Assembly: GCF_016735615.1 (NCBI RefSeq) | Contig: NZ_JAERSF010000002.1 | Location: forward strand, 124,001-188,000 | DNA length: 64,000 nt | Reading direction: 5' to 3' | Origin: Flavobacterium tagetis | GTDB lineage: Bacteria > Bacteroidota > Bacteroidia > Flavobacteriales > Flavobacteriaceae | Shown: piece after piece, positions 43,455-54,411 of the stretch | How the letters are laid out: each line of letters opens with the position of its first letter | Numbering within the stretch: the stretch's first letter is position 1 | The notes under the pieces: generated by a model | The model's input: the letters and a program-made list of their open reading frames with translations, nothing else | Database searches by the model: none | What the model was told of the DNA's origin: nothing | Translations under genes and position numbers: made by a program

Positions 43455-44909
43455 TTATAGACTCGGTAAATCTCCTTTTCCTTTAGTAGGCAAGTTTGTA
43501 GATCCCATAAGGAATAAATCTACTTCTCTTGCTGCTTCGCGACCTTCTGAAATAGCCCACACGATTAATGATTGTCCTCTTCTCATATCACCAGCAGTGA
43601 AAATGTGAGGTACGTTTGTCTGATAGTTATGCGCTTTGTAGTTGCTTCTCATATCAGTTTCGATTCCTAATTGCTCGCTTAATGTTTTCTCAGGACCTGT
43701 AAATCCAAGAGCTAATAAAGCTAAATCGCAAGGCCAGATTTTCTCAGAACCTTCTTTTTCGATTAATTCAGGACGTTGACCTGGAGTCATTTTCCATTGT
43801 ACTTCAACTGTTTTTAATCCAGTTAATTCGCCTTTATCGTTAGAAATGAATTCTTTAGTGTTAATTAACCAGTTTCTGTCGCAACCTTCTTCGTGAGAAG
43901 AAGATGTTTTAAGCTGCAACGGCCAGAAAGGCCAAGGAGTTGACTCGCTTCTTCCAACTGGAGGTTTTGGCAAAATTTCAAAGTTAGTAACCGATTTTGC
44001 TCCGTGTCTGTTTGAAGTTCCAATACAGTCAGAACCCGTATCTCCACCACCAATAACGATTACATCTTTACCAGTAGCTTTTACCTGATCTGGAATTGAT
44101 TCTCCGTATAAAACTTTAGTCTGTTGTGTTAAGAAATCCATTGCTTGAACAACGCCTTTGCTTTCGATTCCTTTAGTTGGCAAGCTTCTTCTTTCAGTTG
44201 CTCCTCCGCATAAAACGATAGAATCGAATTGGTTTAATTCTTCAACACTGAAGTTAACTCCAACATTTACATTAGTTTTGAAAGTGATTCCTTCTGCTTC
44301 AAGAACAACTACACGACGGTCGATAATTCCTTTTTCTAATTTGAAATTCGGAATTCCGTAACGTAATAAACCTCCAATAGCGTTGTCTCTTTCAAAAACA
44401 GTAACGGTGTGACCCGCTCTGTTTAATTGTTGAGCAGCAGCAAGACCTGCAGGTCCTGAACCAATAACGGCAACTGTTTTTCCAGTTCTTGTTTTTGGTG
44501 GCTGTGGTTTAATCCATCCTTCAGCGAAACCTCTTTCGATGATGCTTTTCTCGATGTTTTCGATAGAAACCGGATCTTTGATGATTCCTAAAACACATGA
44601 TTTCTCACATGGAGCAGGGCATAAGCGTCCTGTAAATTCAGGGAAGTTGTTAGTAGATTGTAAAATCTCTAATGCGCTTTGCCATTCTTCCTGATGTACC
44701 ATGTCGTTGAAGTCAGGAATTAAATTTCCTAACGGACAACCACTGTGGCAAAAAGGAATTCCACAGTCCATACATCTTGATCCTTGTTCTTTTAATTTAT
44801 CTTTTGGTACCGGAATAGTAAATTCGTTGTAGTTTGAAACACGTTCTGCTACTGCTAAATTACTTTCGTCGGCTCTGTTATATTCTTTAAATCCGCCTAT
44901 TTTACCCAT
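43455..44909 (-). CDS. gltD: Glutamate synthase small subunit
   Basis: A 484-residue iron-sulfur flavoprotein. The N-terminal cysteine clusters are CMDCGIPFCHSGCPLGNLIPDF and CPAPCEKSC, which bind the [4Fe-4S] centres. The FAD motif VIGSGPAGLAAAQQLNRAG and the NADPH motif VIGGGDTGSDCIG follow. It passes electrons from NAD(P)H to GltB for glutamate formation. The ATG at 44909 (MGKIGGFKEYNRADESN) matches the family; the upstream extension to 44981 reads as repeat-derived intergenic sequence. It is 95 bp downstream of gltB. Confidence 0.96.
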   Translation of the reverse strand: MGKIGGFKEYNRADESNLAVAERVSNYNEFTIPVPKDKLKEQGSRCMDCGIPFCHSGCPLGNLIPDFNDMVHQEEWQSALEILQSTNNFPEFTGRLCPAPCEKSCVLGIIKDPVSIENIEKSIIERGFAEGWIKPQPPKTRTGKTVAVIGSGPAGLAAAQQLNRAGHTVTVFERDNAIGGLLRYGIPNFKLEKGIIDRRVVVLEAEGITFKTNVNVGVNFSVEELNQFDSIVLCGGATERRSLPTKGIESKGVVQAMDFLTQQTKVLYGESIPDQVKATGKDVIVIGGGDTGSDCIGTSNRHGAKSVTNFEILPKPPVGRSESTPWPFWPLQLKTSSSHEEGCDRNWLINTKEFISNDKGELTGLKTVEVQWKMTPGQRPELIEKEGSEKIWPCDLALLALGFTGPEKTLSEQLGIETDMRSNYKAHNYQTNVPHIFTAGDMRRGQSLIVWAISEGREAAREVDLFLMGSTNLPTKGKGDLPSL

Positions 44910-45004
44910 GACTTTTTTATTAAATTTAGTTGTGAGATGTGAAATGTGAGAGGTGAGTTGAAAAACTTTGCACCTCTGCACCTTTGTAACTCAGAACCTT
45001 TTAA

Positions 45005-48000
45005 TTAAGCTATTAATTCTTCTATTTTTTTCTCTTCTGCAATTCTTTGTAATGCTTTTTTGTAATCAGTTGGCATTACTTTTACGAAGTGCTGTTGTTG
45101 GTTTTCCCAGTCTGCTAAAATTCTTTTTGCTAATGGACTGCTTGTGTACAATGAATGATTTTTGATCAGTTTTCTTAGTTTCGTAAGATCTTCTTCTTCC
45201 ATTGGATCGAATGCAACCATTTCCATGTTACAAACTGTAGAATCGAATTTCTTTTTCGGATCGTAAACATAAGCTACACCACCGCTCATACCAGCTGCGA
45301 AGTTTCTTCCTGTTTTTCCTAAAACTACTACTGTACCGCCGGTCATGTACTCGCAACCGTGATCTCCAATTCCTTCAACAACGGCTGTTGCTCCAGAATT
45401 TCTCACACAGAAACGCTCTCCGGCCATTCCATTAATATAAGCCTCTCCGGTAATAGCTCCGTAAAGGGCAACGTTTCCAATAATGATATTGTCTTCAGGT
45501 TTGAAAGTTGCAGTAGGAGGTACTTTTACAATTAATTTTCCTCCAGAAAGACCTTTCCCTAAATAATCATTACAGTTTCCGTGAATTTTAAATGACAATC
45601 CGTTTGTTGCAAAAGCACCAAAACTTTGTCCGGCAGAACCTTCAAAATCAACTAAAATAGTGTCATCAGGTAATCCTTGTGCGCCGTAGATTTTTGAGAT
45701 TTCGTTACTCAAAATCGCACCTACAGAACGGTCTGTATTTTTAATTTTAAAAGTTACTCTTGTTTTCTCTTTTCTATAGATCGACGGAATCGCTTCTTTG
45801 ATGATGTCAAAATCCAATACATTTTCAAGTTGGTGATCTTGAGTAGTTGTATTATGATTTGGCTCTGTTTTCGCTTTTTCCGGTTTGTATAGAATTGAGG
45901 ACAAGTCTAAACCATTTGCTTTATAATGTTTGATAGCTTTGTTCGCATTTAATTTTTGTGACTGACCCACCATTTCTTTTAAAGTTCTGAAACCTAACTG
46001 CGCCATGATTTCTCTTAACTCTTCAGCGATGAAATACATGAAGTTGATTACGTGCTCTGGAGTTCCTTTGAAATTTTTTCTCAATTCAGGATCCTGAGTT
46101 GCAATACCAACCGGGCAAGTATTTAAGTGACAAGCTCTCATCATGATACATCCAGAAGCTACAAGCGGAGCCGTTGCAAATCCGAATTCTTCAGCTCCTA
46201 ATAAAGCTGCAATCGCAACGTCACGACCTGTTTTTAACTGTCCGTCACACTCTAAAACTACACGGCTTCTTAAATCGTTTAAGATTAAAGTTTGCTGTGC
46301 TTCAGCTAAACCAAGTTCCCATGGAATACCTGTGTGTTGTAAAGATGTTAATGGTGCAGCTCCCGTTCCTCCGTCGTAACCAGAAATTAAGATTACGTCA
46401 GCTTTTGCTTTGGCAACACCGGCAGCGATGGTTCCAACTCCAACTTCAGAAACTAATTTTACGTTAATACGAGCTTCACGGTTTGCATTTTTCAAATCGT
46501 AAATCAACTGAGATAAATCCTCAATTGAGTAAATATCGTGGTGAGGAGGAGGCGAAATCAAACCTACATAAGGTGTAGAATTTCTAGTTTCAGCAATCCA
46601 AGGCACTACTTTTTCTCCAGGTAATTGTCCACCTTCTCCAGGTTTAGCTCCCTGAGCCATTTTGATTTGGATTTCTTTAGCGTTTGTCAAATAGTTGATC
46701 GAAACACCAAAACGTCCTGACGCAACTTGTTTGATCGCACTGTTTCTAGAATCTCCGTTAATTTCTTTCTGGAAACGTTTTGGATCTTCTCCACCTTCTC
46801 CAGAGTTACTTTTTCCTCCAATTCTGTTCATTGCAATTGCTAAATTCTCGTGTGCTTCTTTAGAAATAGATCCGTAAGACATTGCACCTGTTTTGAATTT
46901 CTTTACAATTTCTGTCCAAGGCTCTACTTCGTCAATAGAAATCGGATCAAGATTGTTGAATTCAAATAAACCTCTAATCGTCATTAAGTTTGAGCTTTGC
47001 TCGTTAACGGCATTAGAGTATTCTTTATAGCTTTCTGGGCTGTTTAAACGAACCGCTTGTTGTAATTTAGAAATAGTGGTTGGGTTGAACATGTGTTTTT
47101 CACCACCACGTCTCCATCTGTAAATACCTCCAATTTCAAGAGAAAGCAAGTTTGCAATTTTTGAATTTGGGAAAGCTTTTTGGAAACGTTTTTTTACTTC
47201 TTTCTCCACTTCCATTAAACCAATACCTTCAATTCTTGATGGCGTGTAAGGGAAGTATTTAGATGTAAATGTTTTGTTTAAACCTAAAATCTCGAAAATC
47301 TGGGCAGCTCTATATGAATGTAAAGTAGAGATACCAATTTTGTTCATGATTTTCACGATTCCTTTTGCAATCGCTTTGTTGTAGTTTACAACAGCGTAAT
47401 CCGCTTTTACTTTTGTAATGAAACCTTTTTCAACCTGATCGTGAATGATTTCGTTTACCATATAAGGATTGATTGCACTTGCACCGTATCCGAACAATAA
47501 AGCGAAATGATGAGGTTCTCTTGGTTCAGCAGATTCGATGATGATTCCGAATTTAGAACGAACCTGTAAAATGTTCAAAGAGTGGTGAATGTAAGAACAA
47601 GCCAATAACATTGGAATTGGAGCTAATTCTTCGCTCACACCTCTATCAGATAAGATGATGATGTTGCATCCTTCTTCAACCGCTTTAAAAGTAGCCTGAA
47701 CACATTTTTCAAGAGCACGCTCTAAACCGTTTACTCCTTTTTCTATTTTGTATAAAGTAGAAATAGTAGCCGATTTGAAATCTGCGTGATCGATATTTCT
47801 GATTTTATCCAAATCCTCGTTAGAGATAACTGGATTCTGAATTTTTAGTTTTTTACATTGTTTCGATTCAATTTCGAAAATATTGAAATCTCCACCAATC
47901 GCTAAACTGATATCGGTAATGATTTCTTCACGAATACCATCCAAAGGCGGGTTTGTAACCTGAGCAAATAATTGTTTGAAGTAATTGTACAACAACTGAG

Positions 48001-49519
48001 GCTGATCTGAAAGAACTGCCAAAGGTGTATCGTTACCCATAGAACTGATTGCTTCAGCTCCGTCGCTACCCATTGGGTTGATGATTGTTTTTAAATCTTC
48101 AATAGTGTAACCAAACAAACGTTGTCTTGTTAAGAAATCTAATTTTTCAACAGGAGTAGGGTTGTTTGTATAAGGAACGCTAGCTAATGGCAATAAGTTT
48201 TCGTCAACCCATTGTTTATATGGACGTTTTGTAACTATTGCTTTCTTCACTTCTTCGTCTTCGATGATACGACCTTCGTTCATATCAACCAGGAACATTT
48301 TTCCTGGCTCTAAACGTCCGTGCTGAATTACATCTTCTGGATCGATATCTAATACACCAATTTCAGATGACATAATTACGAATCCACTGTGTGTTAATGT
48401 ATAACGAGAAGGACGCAATCCGTTTCTGTCTAGTAAAGCACCAATTACGTTACCATCTGTAAACGGAATAGAAGCAGGGCCATCCCAAGGCTCCATAATA
48501 CAAGCATTAAACTCGTAGAAAGCTCTTTTTTCAGGAGACATGGTTTGGTGTTTTTCCCAAGCTTCAGGAACAACCATCATCATTGCTTCTGGAAGCGAAC
48601 GACCTGTCATTAATAAAAGCTCAATAACCATATCCATAGAAGCAGAATCTGATTTTCCTTCTAAGATAATTGGGAATAATTTTTTGATATCATCGCCAAA
48701 AACTTTGCTTTGCATAAGCTCTTCACGAGCACGCATACGGCTTACGTTTCCACGAAGTGTATTGATCTCACCATTATGACACATGTATCTAAACGGCTGA
48801 GCTAAATCCCAAGATGGGAATGTATTTGTAGAGAAACGTTGGTGTACAAGCGCTAAACGCGTCACCAAGTCTGGATCTTTTAAATCTATATAATAACGGC
48901 TGATGTCTTCCGGCATCAATAGACCTTTATATATTATAGTAGTTGTCGATAAACTAGTAAAATAAAACATGTGGCTTTCTGAGGTTTTAGATCCTCTTAC
49001 GGCATGTTCAGCAATTTTTCTAGCTGCAAAAAGTTTTGCATTAAATTCTTGTTCAGTTAAATCCTGTCCGTTTTTAGAAACGAAAACTTGTTTAATTGTT
49101 GGTTCTTTTTCTGCGGCGATTTCACCTAGATTTTCAACGTCAACGGGTACATCTCTCCAACCTAAAACTTTTAAGTTTTGATCTTTGATAGTTGCTTCAA
49201 ATGCATTAATACAAAAAGAAACTTGGTTTTTACTTTTTGGTAAAAAAACCATTCCTACTGCATACTCACGCGCTTCTGGGATTTCAAAGTCACAAACTTT
49301 CTTAAAAAAATCATGAGGAATGTCGAATAAAATTCCGGCTCCGTCACCAGTTCTTCCATCAGAACTAACGGCACCACGATGTTCTAATTTAATTAAGATG
49401 TCTAATGCTTTGTGAATAATATCATTTGACTTAATACCATTCAAATTACAAATAAATCCTGCACCACAATTGTCGTGTTCAAATTCAGGCAGATAAAGCC
49501 CTTGTTCTTTAACTCTCAT
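45005..49519 (-). CDS. gltB: Glutamate synthase large subunit
   Basis: A 1504-residue enzyme. The class II glutaminase domain needs Cys 1 after removal of a short propeptide; here the likely nucleophile is C18 in [14 protein letters not shown]. Central and FMN domains follow ([45 protein letters not shown]), with the [3Fe-4S] cysteines in [15 protein letters not shown], and then the beta-helix GXGXG domain ([21 protein letters not shown]). It transfers the glutamine amide to 2-oxoglutarate. The ATG at 49519 is fixed by the TATTTTTG element upstream. Confidence 0.97.
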   Translation of the reverse strand: MRVKEQGLYLPEFEHDNCGAGFICNLNGIKSNDIIHKALDILIKLEHRGAVSSDGRTGDGAGILFDIPHDFFKKVCDFEIPEAREYAVGMVFLPKSKNQVSFCINAFEATIKDQNLKVLGWRDVPVDVENLGEIAAEKEPTIKQVFVSKNGQDLTEQEFNAKLFAARKIAEHAVRGSKTSESHMFYFTSLSTTTIIYKGLLMPEDISRYYIDLKDPDLVTRLALVHQRFSTNTFPSWDLAQPFRYMCHNGEINTLRGNVSRMRAREELMQSKVFGDDIKKLFPIILEGKSDSASMDMVIELLLMTGRSLPEAMMMVVPEAWEKHQTMSPEKRAFYEFNACIMEPWDGPASIPFTDGNVIGALLDRNGLRPSRYTLTHSGFVIMSSEIGVLDIDPEDVIQHGRLEPGKMFLVDMNEGRIIEDEEVKKAIVTKRPYKQWVDENLLPLASVPYTNNPTPVEKLDFLTRQRLFGYTIEDLKTIINPMGSDGAEAISSMGNDTPLAVLSDQPQLLYNYFKQLFAQVTNPPLDGIREEIITDISLAIGGDFNIFEIESKQCKKLKIQNPVISNEDLDKIRNIDHADFKSATISTLYKIEKGVNGLERALEKCVQATFKAVEEGCNIIILSDRGVSEELAPIPMLLACSYIHHSLNILQVRSKFGIIIESAEPREPHHFALLFGYGASAINPYMVNEIIHDQVEKGFITKVKADYAVVNYNKAIAKGIVKIMNKIGISTLHSYRAAQIFEILGLNKTFTSKYFPYTPSRIEGIGLMEVEKEVKKRFQKAFPNSKIANLLSLEIGGIYRWRRGGEKHMFNPTTISKLQQAVRLNSPESYKEYSNAVNEQSSNLMTIRGLFEFNNLDPISIDEVEPWTEIVKKFKTGAMSYGSISKEAHENLAIAMNRIGGKSNSGEGGEDPKRFQKEINGDSRNSAIKQVASGRFGVSINYLTNAKEIQIKMAQGAKPGEGGQLPGEKVVPWIAETRNSTPYVGLISPPPHHDIYSIEDLSQLIYDLKNANREARINVKLVSEVGVGTIAAGVAKAKADVILISGYDGGTGAAPLTSLQHTGIPWELGLAEAQQTLILNDLRSRVVLECDGQLKTGRDVAIAALLGAEEFGFATAPLVASGCIMMRACHLNTCPVGIATQDPELRKNFKGTPEHVINFMYFIAEELREIMAQLGFRTLKEMVGQSQKLNANKAIKHYKANGLDLSSILYKPEKAKTEPNHNTTTQDHQLENVLDFDIIKEAIPSIYRKEKTRVTFKIKNTDRSVGAILSNEISKIYGAQGLPDDTILVDFEGSAGQSFGAFATNGLSFKIHGNCNDYLGKGLSGGKLIVKVPPTATFKPEDNIIIGNVALYGAITGEAYINGMAGERFCVRNSGATAVVEGIGDHGCEYMTGGTVVVLGKTGRNFAAGMSGGVAYVYDPKKKFDSTVCNMEMVAFDPMEEEDLTKLRKLIKNHSLYTSSPLAKRILADWENQQQHFVKVMPTDYKKALQRIAEEKKIEELIA

Positions 49520-49536
49520 TCTTGATATTTTTTTTA

Positions 49537-49544
49537 CAAAAATA
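49537..49544 (-). promoter_or_regulatory. Putative -7 promoter element of gltBD
   Basis: TATTTTTG on the minus strand matches TAnnTTTG, 17 bp before the gltB ATG at 49519 and inside the longer possible reading frame, which argues against that earlier start. The remaining upstream gap to 49879 is AT-rich with no gene. Confidence 0.55.
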
Positions 49545-49879
49545 AAGATTTCGTTAAACATAATGTATTGAAATAGTGCTTTTGCTTACATTTTTGCTGT
49601 AATATTAGAAAAAGCATTCTTAATTATTAATATTATGATATTAAGCATCCCGAATTGCTAAAAATATAATTACTCTTAAAATATATTAGGAAAAATCGTC
49701 GGCAGGCCAATAAAATCAATGAATTTTTTGTTAAATATCAAACGTTTTATGCGAATTGTGTTAACATTAACAAATTGTTCCGTTAACGATTTGTTTGCTT
49801 TGAAAAATTATCAACGGCTAATACCTATATATAACATTTATTTAATTGAAAAAGATTTTACTATTAAGTTGTATTTTGT

Positions 49880-49887
49880 TACTTTTG
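49880..49887 (+). promoter_or_regulatory. Putative -7 promoter element of sucC
   Basis: TACTTTTG matches TAnnTTTG, 48 bp before the sucC ATG and downstream of the earlier in-frame start at 49846, which it therefore discounts. Confidence 0.5.
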
Positions 49888-49935
49888 TCGCACTTTTATT
49901 CTGAAATAAATTCAGAACCAGACAAATTCTATATT

Positions 49936-51129
49936 ATGAACATACACGAATATCAAGGAAAAGAAATTTTAGCGAGTTACGGAGTACGCGTACAACGCGG
50001 AATTGTGGCTAACAATGCGGTTGAAGCTGTAGCTGCTGCAAAACAATTAACTGCCGAAACTGGTACAGGATGGCATGTAATAAAAGCACAAATTCACGCA
50101 GGTGGTCGTGGAAAAGGTGGTGGAGTTAAGCTGGCAAAAAACTTGCAACAAGTTGAAGAGTTAGCAGAACAAATCATCGGAATGCAGTTGATTACACCTC
50201 AGACGCCGCCTGAAGGTAAAAAAGTAAATAAGGTATTAGTTGCAGAAGATGTTTACTATCCAGGTGAAAGCGAAACTTCTGAATTTTATGTTTCTGTTTT
50301 ATTGAATAGAGGTACTGGACGCAACATGATCATGTATTCTACTGAAGGTGGAATGGATATCGAAGAAGTTGCTGAGCACACTCCACACTTAATCTTTACT
50401 GAAGAAATCGATCCTTCTGTAGGATTACAAGGTTTCCAAGCTAGAAGAATTGCTTTCAATTTAGGTCTTTCTGGAAACGCTTTCAAAGAAATGGTGAAAT
50501 TCATCGACGCATTATACAATGCTTACATTGGTTCTGATGCTTCTATGTTTGAAATCAACCCAGTTCTTAAAACTTCTGATAACAAAATCTTAGCTGTTGA
50601 CGCTAAAGTTAACATTGATGATAACGCTTTATACAGACAACCTAAATATGCTGAAATGAGAGATATCCGTGAGGAGAATCCAATCGAAGTTGAAGCTAAA
50701 GAAGTTGGTCTTAACTATGTGGACCTTGACGGTACTGTAGGATGTATGGTAAACGGAGCTGGTCTTGCAATGGCAACTATGGATTTAATTAAATACGCTG
50801 GTTTTGAGCCTGCTAACTTCCTTGACGTAGGAGGAACTGCTGATGCAAAACGTGTTGAAACAGCTTTCAGAATTATCTTGAAAGATCCAAACGTAAAAGC
50901 TATCTTGATTAACATCTTCGGAGGAATCGTTCGTTGTGACCGTGTTGCTCAAGGTGTTGTTGATGCTTACAAAAACATGGGTGATGCTATTAAAGTGCCA
51001 ATTATCGTTCGTTTGCAAGGAACAAATGCTGAAATTGCAAAAGAATTAATTGACAACTCTGGTATGCCAATCTTATCTGCAGTTCAATTCCAAGAAGCTG
51101 CTGACCAAGTTAAAGCTGCTCTTTCTTAA
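49936..51129 (+). CDS. sucC: Succinyl-CoA synthetase (ADP-forming) beta subunit
   Basis: A 397-residue ATP-grasp protein, matching the usual ~390. It opens [17 protein letters not shown], then has the ATP-grasp glycine-rich loop [37 protein letters not shown] (metal ligands) and the CoA-ligase block [32 protein letters not shown]. With SucD it makes ATP from succinyl-CoA in the TCA cycle. sucD is not adjacent, which is unusual outside this phylum. An earlier in-frame ATG at 49846 lies upstream of the promoter-like element and was not used. Confidence 0.97.
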   Translation: MNIHEYQGKEILASYGVRVQRGIVANNAVEAVAAAKQLTAETGTGWHVIKAQIHAGGRGKGGGVKLAKNLQQVEELAEQIIGMQLITPQTPPEGKKVNKVLVAEDVYYPGESETSEFYVSVLLNRGTGRNMIMYSTEGGMDIEEVAEHTPHLIFTEEIDPSVGLQGFQARRIAFNLGLSGNAFKEMVKFIDALYNAYIGSDASMFEINPVLKTSDNKILAVDAKVNIDDNALYRQPKYAEMRDIREENPIEVEAKEVGLNYVDLDGTVGCMVNGAGLAMATMDLIKYAGFEPANFLDVGGTADAKRVETAFRIILKDPNVKAILINIFGGIVRCDRVAQGVVDAYKNMGDAIKVPIIVRLQGTNAEIAKELIDNSGMPILSAVQFQEAADQVKAALS

Positions 51130-51155
51130 TTAAATAAGAAATCAATTTATATAGA

Positions 51156-51184
51156 AAAACCATTCCGAAAGGAATGGTTTTTTG
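51156..51184 (+). terminator. Terminator after sucC
   Basis: aaaaccattcc (51156-51166) and ggaatggtttt (51171-51181) pair around a gaaa loop and lead into T residues. Confidence 0.9.
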
Positions 51185-51205
51185 TTTTTGTAAAGTTTGC
51201 GTATT

Positions 51206-51233
51206 GTAAAGGCACACTGCAGTGATTCTCTAC
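51206..51233. repeat. CACTGCAGTG-family palindrome, diverged copy
   Basis: A gtaa...cactgcagtg...ctctac unit with weakly conserved flanks, related to 17324-17343. Confidence 0.6.
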
Positions 51234-51261
51234 AATAAAATAATATGCTTAAAAAATTTTC

Positions 51262-51429
51262 TCTCGCAGATTGAGCAGATTTTTAATGATAAAGAAAAAG
51301 ATAAATCTGCTGAATCTGCAAAATCTGCGGGAGACAAAAATCTCAGCAGCTTGTAAAAGATATAGCCACAGATTATTAGAATTAAAATGATTTTAAAAAA
51401 TCTGTGTTAATCTGTGTAATCTGTGGCTA
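51262..51429. repeat. Two adjacent inverted repeats in the 51130-51464 gap
   Basis: First, tctcgcagatt (51262-51272) with aatctgcgggaga (51322-51334); second, tagccacagatta (51363-51375) with its exact complement at 51417-51429. The families match those at 11612 and 22291. No gene is visible in this 335-bp gap. Confidence 0.8.
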
Positions 51430-51464
51430 AAAAACTTTGCGTGCTTTGCGGTTAAAAAAAAACA

Positions 51465-52262
51465 CTATTTCAAAACAGTCGCCAAATCTACAATTTCAAA
51501 TTCTGGATCATGTGTTATAAATTCTCTAATCAATGCAGCATGACCAGCGCCTACTAAAATCATTATTTTAGTATCTGTAGTTTCAGTTAATTTCTGAATT
51601 AAAGAATACATATATAAGTTCCTTTTGTACCAATTTGAAACCAAAGAAGCTCCTGTAAAATCATCTGGATTTCCAGCTCTATTGGCTACTTCCAAATACC
51701 ATTGGATATTGCTATTTTCGGTTTGTTTTTTATTGTAATGTAGCATGAGTTCTTGTAACGAGCTTTTTGCTATTCTTTCATTATGATCTTTTTCATTTCT
51801 TTTTTTTGTCTCATTACTTTTTTTCAATAAATCCTTTTGGTTTGCTTTTTCCATTGACATTAGTAAACTGTCATAAGGAAAAGAAGTGTAGAGATTCATT
51901 CCATATAATTTTTTATGATTCAGTTTTTTAGCAGTACGAAGTGCCAGTTGCGTTATTTCGTTTTTGTTAGTTTTAAAAAGACTGTCGGTGTTTTTATTGT
52001 AAAACTTATCTAAATCGGCTTGTTCATCAAATTCCCATTCTACAAATATTTTATCTGGACCAAATTTTTTGATTTTGTCACTCATTATTTCGAGTTCCTT
52101 TTGGCTTTTCTCAGACAAGATATCAAAACTGTTTAGTTTAGCAACATCAAGACCAGGATTGGCGTAATGAAATGTCCCAACCAATAATAGCTGCTTTTTC
52201 TTAGTTTGAGCAGATGTCATGTTAAATGTAATAAGGGCTAATAATAGAATGATTTTTTTCAT
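51465..52262 (-). CDS. DUF5694-type secreted protein (TraB/TIKI-like fold), second of a tandem pair
   Basis: A 265-residue protein with signal peptide (MKKIILLLALITFNMTSA). LLLVGTFHYANPGLDV holds the GxFHxxNPG motif near the start, KKFGPDKIFVEWEF supplies conserved acids, and ILVGAGHAALIREF ends the domain; these are the spaced His and Glu positions of metal-dependent TraB/TIKI-like hydrolases. Substrate unknown. It is about 70% identical by eye to the gene upstream at 52349. Confidence 0.75.
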   Translation of the reverse strand: MKKIILLLALITFNMTSAQTKKKQLLLVGTFHYANPGLDVAKLNSFDILSEKSQKELEIMSDKIKKFGPDKIFVEWEFDEQADLDKFYNKNTDSLFKTNKNEITQLALRTAKKLNHKKLYGMNLYTSFPYDSLLMSMEKANQKDLLKKSNETKKRNEKDHNERIAKSSLQELMLHYNKKQTENSNIQWYLEVANRAGNPDDFTGASLVSNWYKRNLYMYSLIQKLTETTDTKIMILVGAGHAALIREFITHDPEFEIVDLATVLK

Positions 52263-52292
52263 GATTTTTCGTTTTTATGGATAGTGTATATC

Positions 52293-52318
52293 GTAGAAGC
52301 GTATTGCAGTGCGTCTAC
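52293..52318. repeat. CACTGCAGTG-family palindrome, diverged copy
   Basis: gtagaagcgtattgcagt followed by gcgtctac, an imperfect palindrome between the DUF5694 paralogues. Confidence 0.7.
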
Positions 52319-52348
52319 GCAAAGTTTAATGATGTGGTTAAAAAAGAA

Positions 52349-53146
52349 TTATTTCAATACAGTCGATAATTCTACAATTTCAAATTCTGGGTCATGTGCT
52401 AGAAATTCTCTTAGCATTGCAGCGTGTCCGGCTCCAAGTAAAACCATTATTTTAGTATCAGTACTTTCGGTTAATTTTTGAACCAAAGAATACATATATA
52501 GGTTTCTTTTGTACCAATTTGAAACTAAAGAAGCTCCTGTAAAATCGTCTGGATTTCCTGTTCTGTTGGCTACTTCTAAATACCATTGAATATTATCTTC
52601 ATTAGAGGCTTTTTCATTGTAGTAAAGCATAAGATCTGTTAAAGAGCTTTTAGCCATTCTTTCGTTATTATCTTTGACAAACCTTTCTGTTGACTCCGTA
52701 TTTTTTTTCATTAAATCCTTCTGATTTGCTTTTTCCATTGACATCATCAAACTATCATAAGGAAAACGAGTGCGATAATCAATTCCGTACATCTTTTTGT
52801 GATTCAGTTTTTTAGCAGTACGTAATGCTAATTGAGTAATTTCATTTAAATCTTTTTTAAGTAAGCTGTCGGTGTTTTTATTATAGTACTTATCTAAGTC
52901 GGCTTGTTTGCTAAATTTCCATTCTACAAATATTTTGTCTGGACCAAATTTCTTGATTTTGTCACTCATAATTTCGAGCTCTTTTTGGCTTTTCTCAGAC
53001 ATCACATTAAAGGTCTTTATTTTGGCAACATCATGACCTGGATTTGCATAATGAAAAGTTCCAATTAATAAAATTTGTTTTTTCTTAGTTTGAGCAGAAG
53101 TTAAGTTTAATGTAATAATTGCTAGTAATAAAATGATTTTGTGCAT
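52349..53146 (-). CDS. DUF5694-type secreted protein (TraB/TIKI-like fold), first of a tandem pair
   Basis: A 265-residue exported protein (MHKIILLLAIITLNLTSA), with LLIGTFHYANPGHDV, KKFGPDKIFVEWKF and VLLGAGHAAMLREF. Same length and motif order as the copy downstream; the two are a tandem duplication separated by an 86-bp gap that contains a CACTGCAGTG palindrome. Retention of all motif residues in both suggests both are functional. The family's activity is not known to me. Confidence 0.75.
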   Translation of the reverse strand: MHKIILLLAIITLNLTSAQTKKKQILLIGTFHYANPGHDVAKIKTFNVMSEKSQKELEIMSDKIKKFGPDKIFVEWKFSKQADLDKYYNKNTDSLLKKDLNEITQLALRTAKKLNHKKMYGIDYRTRFPYDSLMMSMEKANQKDLMKKNTESTERFVKDNNERMAKSSLTDLMLYYNEKASNEDNIQWYLEVANRTGNPDDFTGASLVSNWYKRNLYMYSLVQKLTESTDTKIMVLLGAGHAAMLREFLAHDPEFEIVELSTVLK

Positions 53147-53340
53147 GACGTTTTGTTTTTAAATTCATGACAAATGTATTCCGTCTTTTGACCTCTATTT
53201 TTTGTTTTTGATGAACATAGGATTTCATTTTATAAACACATGAAATTTGCAGTGTAATAATTTCATGTAAAGTTTTTGATAGTTCATCCCTAAAAAAACA
53301 TGTTTTAAATAAATGTCATTTTCAATTAAAGGGTTAATTG

Positions 53341-53348
53341 TATTTTTG
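53341..53348 (+). promoter_or_regulatory. Putative -7 promoter element of the LytS/LytTR pair
   Basis: TATTTTTG matches TAnnTTTG, 19 bp before the kinase ATG. The remaining divergent gap is AT-rich without other assignable signals. Confidence 0.5.
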
Positions 53349-53367
53349 AGCTAATTACCATAAAACT

Positions 53368-54408
53368 ATGAAAGCAAGAATCCCTTTTTACTATCACATT
53401 GTCTTTTTCCTTCTGTTATTTCTAACGTACATTTTCTGGGATATTGGACTTAATGATGAAAAAATAGAAATTGTAATCAAAGCAATATGTTATGGAATTA
53501 CACCAACTCATTTGTTAGCAATATTTTGTATTTACATTCTCAATTTTTATTACTTCTGTGAATGGTTTTTAAACAGGAAGAAATTGTTTTTTTATATTCT
53601 GACAATTCCAGTTTCGCTATTGCTTTTTGCGGCCGTTCGCTATTTTTTGCAGGAAGTTGTCATGTTTAATATTACTGGAATGCACAATTACTATGAAGAA
53701 GCCAGAGAAATAACCTATTACATAAAAGACAATTTTTTCTTCGGATTGCCAGCTGTACTTTTAAGTGCATTGACTTTTTTGTTTTGGCAGTATCATACTA
53801 CACAACATCAAAATCAGGAATTGCTTTTGGAAAATAAAAAAGCCGAATTTCAAATGCTGAAAGCACAAGTTAGTCCGCATTTTTTGTTTAATACACTAAA
53901 TTCTTTTTATAGTCAGTTGGTTATAAAAGAAGATGAAATGGCCGATGATATTTTGGTACTTTCCGATTTGCTTCGATATGTAATTACAGAAACAGACAAA
54001 GATGAAGCGATACTTTCTAAAGAAATTCAATTCATTCAAAACTATATTCATTTGCAAAAGAAAAGGTTTGAAGATCAGTTGTTTTTAGATTTTAAAGTGG
54101 AAGGGAATTATTCAAACGAAAAAATCATTTCGTCGGCTTTGATTCACTTTGTTGAAAATGTTTTCAAACATGGAAAATTTAATAATGAGAAAGAAAAAGC
54201 CATTATTTCAATTCAAATAAAAGACGATTTTCTAGAAATTTCAACTTTCAATTATTTCATTGAAGGAGAAAATTATTCTTCAACGGGAATTGGTTTTGAT
54301 AACTTGACAAAAAGATTGGAATACACTTATAAAGGGCAATTTATTCTGGAAAAAACAGAAGAAAATAATACCTTTAAAACTTACTTAAAAATACCGCTAA
54401 AGAAATAA
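53368..54408 (+). CDS. LytS-type sensor histidine kinase
   Basis: A 346-residue membrane kinase with four hydrophobic segments in the first 140 residues and no large periplasmic domain. The His_kinase (PF06580-like) block LKAQVSPHFLFNTLNSFYSQL contains the phospho-acceptor H171, and the ATP-binding N box is ALIHFVENVFKHGKF, with GIGFDNLTKRL as the G box. The stimulus is unknown. It is followed after 3 bp by its response regulator, so the two form one operon. Confidence 0.92.
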   Translation: MKARIPFYYHIVFFLLLFLTYIFWDIGLNDEKIEIVIKAICYGITPTHLLAIFCIYILNFYYFCEWFLNRKKLFFYILTIPVSLLLFAAVRYFLQEVVMFNITGMHNYYEEAREITYYIKDNFFFGLPAVLLSALTFLFWQYHTTQHQNQELLLENKKAEFQMLKAQVSPHFLFNTLNSFYSQLVIKEDEMADDILVLSDLLRYVITETDKDEAILSKEIQFIQNYIHLQKKRFEDQLFLDFKVEGNYSNEKIISSALIHFVENVFKHGKFNNEKEKAIISIQIKDDFLEISTFNYFIEGENYSSTGIGFDNLTKRLEYTYKGQFILEKTEENNTFKTYLKIPLKK

Positions 54409-54411
54409 TTT

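Noticed and set aside
46143..46467. Plus-strand frames opposite gltB
   Set aside because: Antisense shadows of the conserved FMN and iron-sulfur regions of GltB; no independent features.
49846..49935. Extension of SucC with a hydrophobic start (MKKILLLSCILLLLSHF...)
   Set aside because: Resembles a signal peptide, but SucC is cytoplasmic and a TACTTTTG promoter element falls within this stretch.
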